A stretch of DNA of 8,551 nucleotides, taken from an uncultured Clostridia bacterium. Its GTDB lineage: Bacteria; Bacillota; Clostridia; Oscillospirales; Ruminococcaceae. The DNA lies in the NCBI GenBank assembly GCA_947385505.1, contig CANDLP010000081.1:1-8551 (forward strand). Reading direction: 5' to 3'. Numbering within the stretch: the stretch's first letter is position 1; the number at the start of each line of letters is the position of its first letter. Positions 5,322-8,551 of the stretch are shown here, one piece after another. The translations under genes and the position numbers were made by a program. The notes beneath the pieces were generated by a model. That model ran no database searches. It was not told where the DNA came from and saw only the letters and a program-made list of their open reading frames with translations.

Positions 5322-7838
5322 TTATGCTTTTACATCAAAACTCTTTCTGTTTTCTTTTATTCTCGGAAAAGTTTCCGCAAGAGTGTGCGGCTTAAACAAT
5401 ATACCTGTCTTAAAATTCTGCACATTGTATCCTACTCCCGCCGCAATTTTTGTTATCTTATCCGTAAGATTTGACACGCGGTACCGATAGCTTTTGGGAT
5501 ACAGCACCGAAAGATTCAGCTCCTTTCCGGCGCTGTAAACGTCTACCTCGAACCTCCCCACAGCTTCCACATCAAAAGTAAGGAAGAGGTGGTATTTCTT
5601 TTCACCGTTTTCTTCTTTTCCTGAGGAGGTATTGTCATTGTCCACCCACAGCTCTCCGAAAGCACGGGTGTCCTCCACCTGAATAGGTATTATATAATGG
5701 GCGAGAGGCGTGAAGACGCCGGGAGCGTTAAGCATGCTCTGAAGCAGGTTCGACGCGTTAAAGTTGTCTATTCCTCTTATCGCGGGGTGGTTTACATTTC
5801 GGTCTATAAAGGCGGTGAGCGCCTTCATGGTTTCGGATTCATAGCCCGATTGTTTTTGAGCCAGCATTTCATGATTCTGCGCCATACCGCCCACAATATG
5901 CTCAAAGGCGTCGCACAGGGTCTGACGTTCGGGTATGTCAGGGGTGTTTTCAAGAACACGGTTCAGGAAATCCACCAACTCGGACAGGTTGTCTGTGCCT
6001 TTTACGACGGTTTTCATCACTTCCGCCGCGTCGGGATTGTCCCTCGGTATAAGAAGAGCCAGAAGACGGTCTATGGCATCCTTTCCGCTGATCACATTGC
6101 TTTGGTAATTGTTCAGTATATAATCTATGCGGCTGTCGCTGAGGAGCACTGAGCTTTTGTAGGCTTCGTTCCGCGCTTCCTCGTCCGTTTCGGAGTCGTC
6201 GCCGCTGACTATTGAGGAAAGCACCTTTTCCGCCGATTCCGCACCGCCGGACAGCTTTGAAAGATAAACCAGTATTGCCGCTTTTTCCGCCGAAACGTCG
6301 GTGTTCCTATCCGGAGCATAGGATTGCACTACGTCCTCCATAACCGTTTCCAATGCGTCGTACAGGGTCTGTCGCTCCGGCATATCCGGCATCGCCCTTA
6401 AAACATCGTTAAGAAAGTTCACAAGCTGGTCGGTATTTAAGGTGTTTTCCACTATGTTTCGTATTGATTCGGCGGCAAAAGAGTCGTTTTGCGGAACAAT
6501 AAGGGAAAGAAGCTGTATCAGCGCGTCCTTTGCGGTTATGCTCTCGCTTCGGTAATTGTTCAGAAGGTAATTTATTCTTGTATCCGATATAGGCACCGAA
6601 TTTCTGAAATTCTCCGCTCTTTGTTCGTCGGATACGGATCCGCCGCTGCCGTTGAGATTTGTTTCGTTTTCCCGGTATCCCATTGAGGTTTCTGTTTTTT
6701 CCGTTTCGGGAAGGGGGTCGGCGGTACTGTTCATGGGAATGTTTTCCGGCGTTTTTTCATTTTCGGCATTTATACCTTGAAATGCCGCTAAATTTTGTGC
6801 AATATTGCCATTATTTTGTGCGGAGGCGGTTGTTTCGCCTTCTGCAAGGGCATTTATGTAGGCTAAAATAGAAGCTTTTTCGGCAGAAACATCAAAATTT
6901 TCATTAGATACTTGATTTTCTGGCGTATTTGTAGTATTATTATTATATGAATTTGTGAGCAGCTTGGACACGAAGGTCGTAAAGGCCTTGCTGAGCGCTT
7001 CGCGGGTGGAAGCCGACGGCACCTGAGACATCAGCTGGGAAAAGGCTTCCTTCATCATGTACTCGTTGGTGTTGTAGCGTGAAAGATTGTGAGTGACCAA
7101 AGGCACTAAGGTCTCCGTGCGCGAGTCGCTTTGAAGGCTTCCCGAAATGGTGCGCATAAGCGCTGCGGTTTCATTCTTAAGACTTTCAAAATTTTCCGCG
7201 GGATCGCCGCTCATCCATTTCTGATAGAGGGCGGCAAGGTTTTTGGACAATGTTGTGTTTTTGCCGAAATATTCCGCTAAAAATTTGATGTTGGATCTTA
7301 CCGCTTCAATTATCTCGTTCCTGCTCATTGCGTAATTCAGAGTTTTTAAAAGGTTAGCCACCAGTTCTTTGGTGTCCTCCCCCGATTCGCCGCACACTGT
7401 GCGCAGTATGTCGAAAAGCTCGTTTCCCGCAAAAACGGTGTTGTCCTTTTCCTGAGTCAGAATTTCGTTAAGCAGCTTGTCGGGATTTATGTAAATAGCT
7501 TTGGTCAGGTCGTCGATCTCTCCCACCAGCTCGGTGTAACCGTTAAGCTTGGCGTTTTCGAGAAGATCGCCCGAAAATACGTCGTGAAGGGTCTCCACCG
7601 CCATTGCGGGGTCTTTTGCGGCGGGAATCCCTATCGAAGGGGCGTTATCTCCCCTTACTCCCTGATTTTCGGCTCCTCCCGCTCCGCCCTTCTGGGTAAC
7701 TCCGGCGGGACGCTGTACGGCGTTAACCCCGTTTATGGAAAAAGCTTCGGCGTTTTGGGGCGAACCGGCGTTGCTTCCCGTTGATGTTAAGGTTTTGCCT
7801 CCGCTGAGAGGTCCTGATATCTGAGGAATCTGTGGCAT
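5322..7838 (-). CDS. FliK/YlqG-like protein with an internally duplicated helical module
   Basis: This is an 838-residue protein. Residues 1-85 are Gly/Ala/Pro/Gln-rich and probably disordered. The middle is helical and repetitive. A ~95-residue module at 413-507 (SDTRINYLLNNY, MPDMPERQTLYDALE) recurs at 562-655 (SDSRIDYILNNY, TPDIPERQTLCDAFE), and each is preceded by a DVSAEKA helix (Asp316, Asp514). A fainter third version (VPSASTREALSKAF) lies before residue 300. Residues ~705-838, with LTFDVEAVGRFEVDVY and LNLSVLYPKS, resemble the C-terminal domain of flagellar hook-length control proteins. FliK measures hook length and triggers FlhB switching, and the next gene encodes an FlhB C-domain, which supports the family call. 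An in-frame TTG 39 bases upstream has no SD. ATG 7838 follows AAGGA by 6 nt. There is no signal peptide. Confidence 0.65.
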   Translation of the reverse strand: MPQIPQISGPLSGGKTLTSTGSNAGSPQNAEAFSINGVNAVQRPAGVTQKGGAGGAENQGVRGDNAPSIGIPAAKDPAMAVETLHDVFSGDLLENAKLNGYTELVGEIDDLTKAIYINPDKLLNEILTQEKDNTVFAGNELFDILRTVCGESGEDTKELVANLLKTLNYAMSRNEIIEAVRSNIKFLAEYFGKNTTLSKNLAALYQKWMSGDPAENFESLKNETAALMRTISGSLQSDSRTETLVPLVTHNLSRYNTNEYMMKEAFSQLMSQVPSASTREALSKAFTTFVSKLLTNSYNNNTTNTPENQVSNENFDVSAEKASILAYINALAEGETTASAQNNGNIAQNLAAFQGINAENEKTPENIPMNSTADPLPETEKTETSMGYRENETNLNGSGGSVSDEQRAENFRNSVPISDTRINYLLNNYRSESITAKDALIQLLSLIVPQNDSFAAESIRNIVENTLNTDQLVNFLNDVLRAMPDMPERQTLYDALETVMEDVVQSYAPDRNTDVSAEKAAILVYLSKLSGGAESAEKVLSSIVSGDDSETDEEARNEAYKSSVLLSDSRIDYILNNYQSNVISGKDAIDRLLALLIPRDNPDAAEVMKTVVKGTDNLSELVDFLNRVLENTPDIPERQTLCDAFEHIVGGMAQNHEMLAQKQSGYESETMKALTAFIDRNVNHPAIRGIDNFNASNLLQSMLNAPGVFTPLAHYIIPIQVEDTRAFGELWVDNDNTSSGKEENGEKKYHLFLTFDVEAVGRFEVDVYSAGKELNLSVLYPKSYRYRVSNLTDKITKIAAGVGYNVQNFKTGILFKPHTLAETFPRIKENRKSFDVKA

Positions 7839-7852
7839 TGTAGTTCCTTTCC

Positions 7853-7946
7853 GGCGTAATATCAATAGCTTCTTCAATAATAGATATTGAGCCGCCAGTC
7901 TTATTTGAACCGTTTCGATTTTAGGAAAACGGCGTAATGGCGTAAT
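7853..7946. repeat. Three copies of GGCGTAAT in the divergent intergenic region
   Basis: GGCGTAAT occurs at 7853-7860 and as a tandem pair at 7931-7938 and 7939-7946, the pair ending where the extended -10 begins. Possible regulator sites between the FliK-like and cheA genes. Function is unknown and chance is not excluded. Confidence 0.35.
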
Positions 7947-7954
7947 GTTATAAT
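7946..7954 (+). promoter_or_regulatory. Candidate extended -10 promoter for cheA
   Basis: TGTTATAAT is a complete extended -10 on the plus strand. No recognisable -35 lies 16-18 bp upstream. The predicted start (~7961) falls inside a 10-bp inverted repeat (7958-7967 and 7974-7983, ATAAAATGTT), which could be an operator or a 5' hairpin. The leader would be ~200 nt. I found no sigma-28/sigma-D-type flagellar promoter in this intergenic region. Confidence 0.35.
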
Positions 7955-8054
7955 GAAATAAAATGTTCTAAAAAACATTTTATCATATATCGGCAAAAAA
8001 TTCAATAAAACAGCGTAAATTTATTGTCAGCAAATTTTTCTTTGGAGTTCTTTC

Positions 8055-8113
8055 TTTTTTGCGAAAGGCTTCCGCAAAAAATCCGCCCGCGGACATTGTC
8101 GGAATTTTTTTGC
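8055..8113 (+). promoter_or_regulatory. Two mutually exclusive hairpins in the cheA leader (possible attenuator)
   Basis: Hairpin A pairs TTTTTTGCG (8055-8063) with CGCAAAAAA (8073-8081). Hairpin B pairs 8074-8085 (GCAAAAAATCCG) with 8100-8113 (CGGAATTTTTTTGC) with two small bulges and ends in a T-run, like an intrinsic terminator. They share 8074-8081 and cannot form together. Both depend heavily on A/T runs, so chance is possible. No known riboswitch is recognised. Confidence 0.3.
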
Positions 8114-8162
8114 TAAGAGGAGAGCGCTTCAAGCTAAAATAATGAAAGGATAGGTCAGAAAA

Positions 8163-8526
8163 ATGGCAAAGGTTGAAGCCGGAATGGAAGGCATGGTGGA
8201 TATGTATCTCTTTGAGACCACCACACTTATCGATCAGCTTGACGAAATTCTTTTGCGTACCGAGCAGGCGAATGAGTTTACAGATGACGATATTAACGAG
8301 GTCTTCAGGATCATGCACACCGTCAAAGGCTCATCGGCAATGATGGGCTTTGAGAACCTGCAAAAATTAGCGCATAAAGGAGAGGATATGTTTTTCATCA
8401 TTAGAGAAGACCCCTCTAAGATGAAGGATATAGGTTTTGTTTATGACCTTGTATTCCAGATGTCCGACCTGTTTAAGGCTGAGATCGAGGAGATTCGCAG
8501 CAATCCCGATTATGAGGGAACCGACT
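8163..8526 (+). CDS. cheA: Chemotaxis histidine kinase CheA, N-terminal HPt (P1) domain only; right end artificially truncated
   Basis: 121 genuine residues form a P1/HPt domain: the phospho-accepting His52 in MHTVKGSSAMMGF, preceded by the acidic helix MYLFETTTLIDQLDEIL and followed by LQKLAHKGEDMFFIIRED and FVYDLVFQMSDLF. In CheA this His takes phosphate from ATP through the kinase domain and passes it to CheY and CheB in the chemotaxis pathway. The apparent stop TAG (8526-8528) is made of one genomic T plus the first AG of an Illumina adapter, so the gene really runs on beyond the contig. The dimerisation, kinase and CheW-like domains are simply not present here. The SD is weak (AAGGA ~12 nt upstream, AGG ~9 nt). 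A stand-alone HPt protein cannot be strictly excluded, but the H-box is CheA-like. Confidence 0.82.
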
Positions 8527-8551
8527 AGATCGGAAGAGCGTCGTGTAGGGA
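8527..8551. other. Illumina sequencing adapter left on the contig end
   Basis: The final 25 bases start AGATCGGAAGAGCGTCGTGT and continue as the TruSeq universal adapter does. This is library-construction sequence, not genome. Confidence 0.96.

Noticed and set aside
7839..7877. Upstream TTG start of the FliK-like protein
   Set aside because: It has no ribosome binding site. The ATG at 7838 has AAGGA 6 nt upstream, and the extra 13 residues do not resemble a signal sequence.
7983..8318. 111-codon minus-strand ORF overlapping the start of cheA
   Set aside because: It is antisense to the HPt coding region and the AT-rich leader, has no recognisable domain, and its composition follows the opposite strand.
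8163..8528. Complete small stand-alone HPt protein of 121 residues
   Set aside because: The stop codon is formed by adapter bases, so the real end is unknown.

Overview
The window looks like a contig from a low-GC Gram-positive bacterium, most likely a gut-type member of Clostridia (Oscillospirales/Ruminococcaceae-like). The reasons are lipoprotein signal peptides with lipoboxes, strong GGAGG/AAGGA Shine-Dalgarno sites, sigma-A-type promoters, a FliK-like/FlhB-C-like gene pair of the kind found in Bacillota, a CheA P1 domain with a Clostridia-like H-box, and WalR-type operator repeats. Genus is inference. The last 25 bases (8527-8551) match Illumina adapter sequence, so the right edge is an artefact and not genome.

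Layout, left to right. 1-1386 (minus): an SGNH/GDSL-hydrolase lipoprotein, cut by the window edge. 1393-2022: 630 bases without a conventional gene. It is dominated by a tandem array with exact 108-bp spacing. Read on the minus strand, each unit carries an extended -10 promoter, a Shine-Dalgarno-like site, an 8-codon mini-ORF and a U-tailed hairpin. The unit nearest the esterase has lost the downstream hairpin and serves as its promoter/leader. 2023-2916 (minus): an SPL-family radical SAM protein. 2926-3654 (minus): a lipoprotein with an NlpC/P60 domain whose catalytic residues are all replaced. These two genes are 9 bp apart and form an operon. It has a clear sigma-A promoter preceded by six direct repeats at exact 11-bp spacing that fit the WalR (YycF) consensus. 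3809-4972 (minus): an FHS-like MFS transporter. 4990-5277 (minus): a stand-alone FlhB C-terminal-domain protein. 5322-7838 (minus): an 838-residue FliK/YlqG-like protein with an internal duplication. 7839-8162: a divergent intergenic region with an extended -10 and two competing hairpins. 8163-8526 (plus): the start of cheA, with a false stop made by the adapter.

How they fit together: the FliK-like, FlhB-like and MFS genes are closely spaced on one strand and probably co-transcribed, divergent from cheA, a motility/secretion context. The pseudo-peptidase lipoprotein and the radical SAM gene appear to be a separate envelope-stress-type operon under a WalR-like regulator. The most unusual parts are the tandem mini-transcription-unit array (1448-1880) and the pairing of a WalR-type operator array with a catalytically dead NlpC/P60 lipoprotein.
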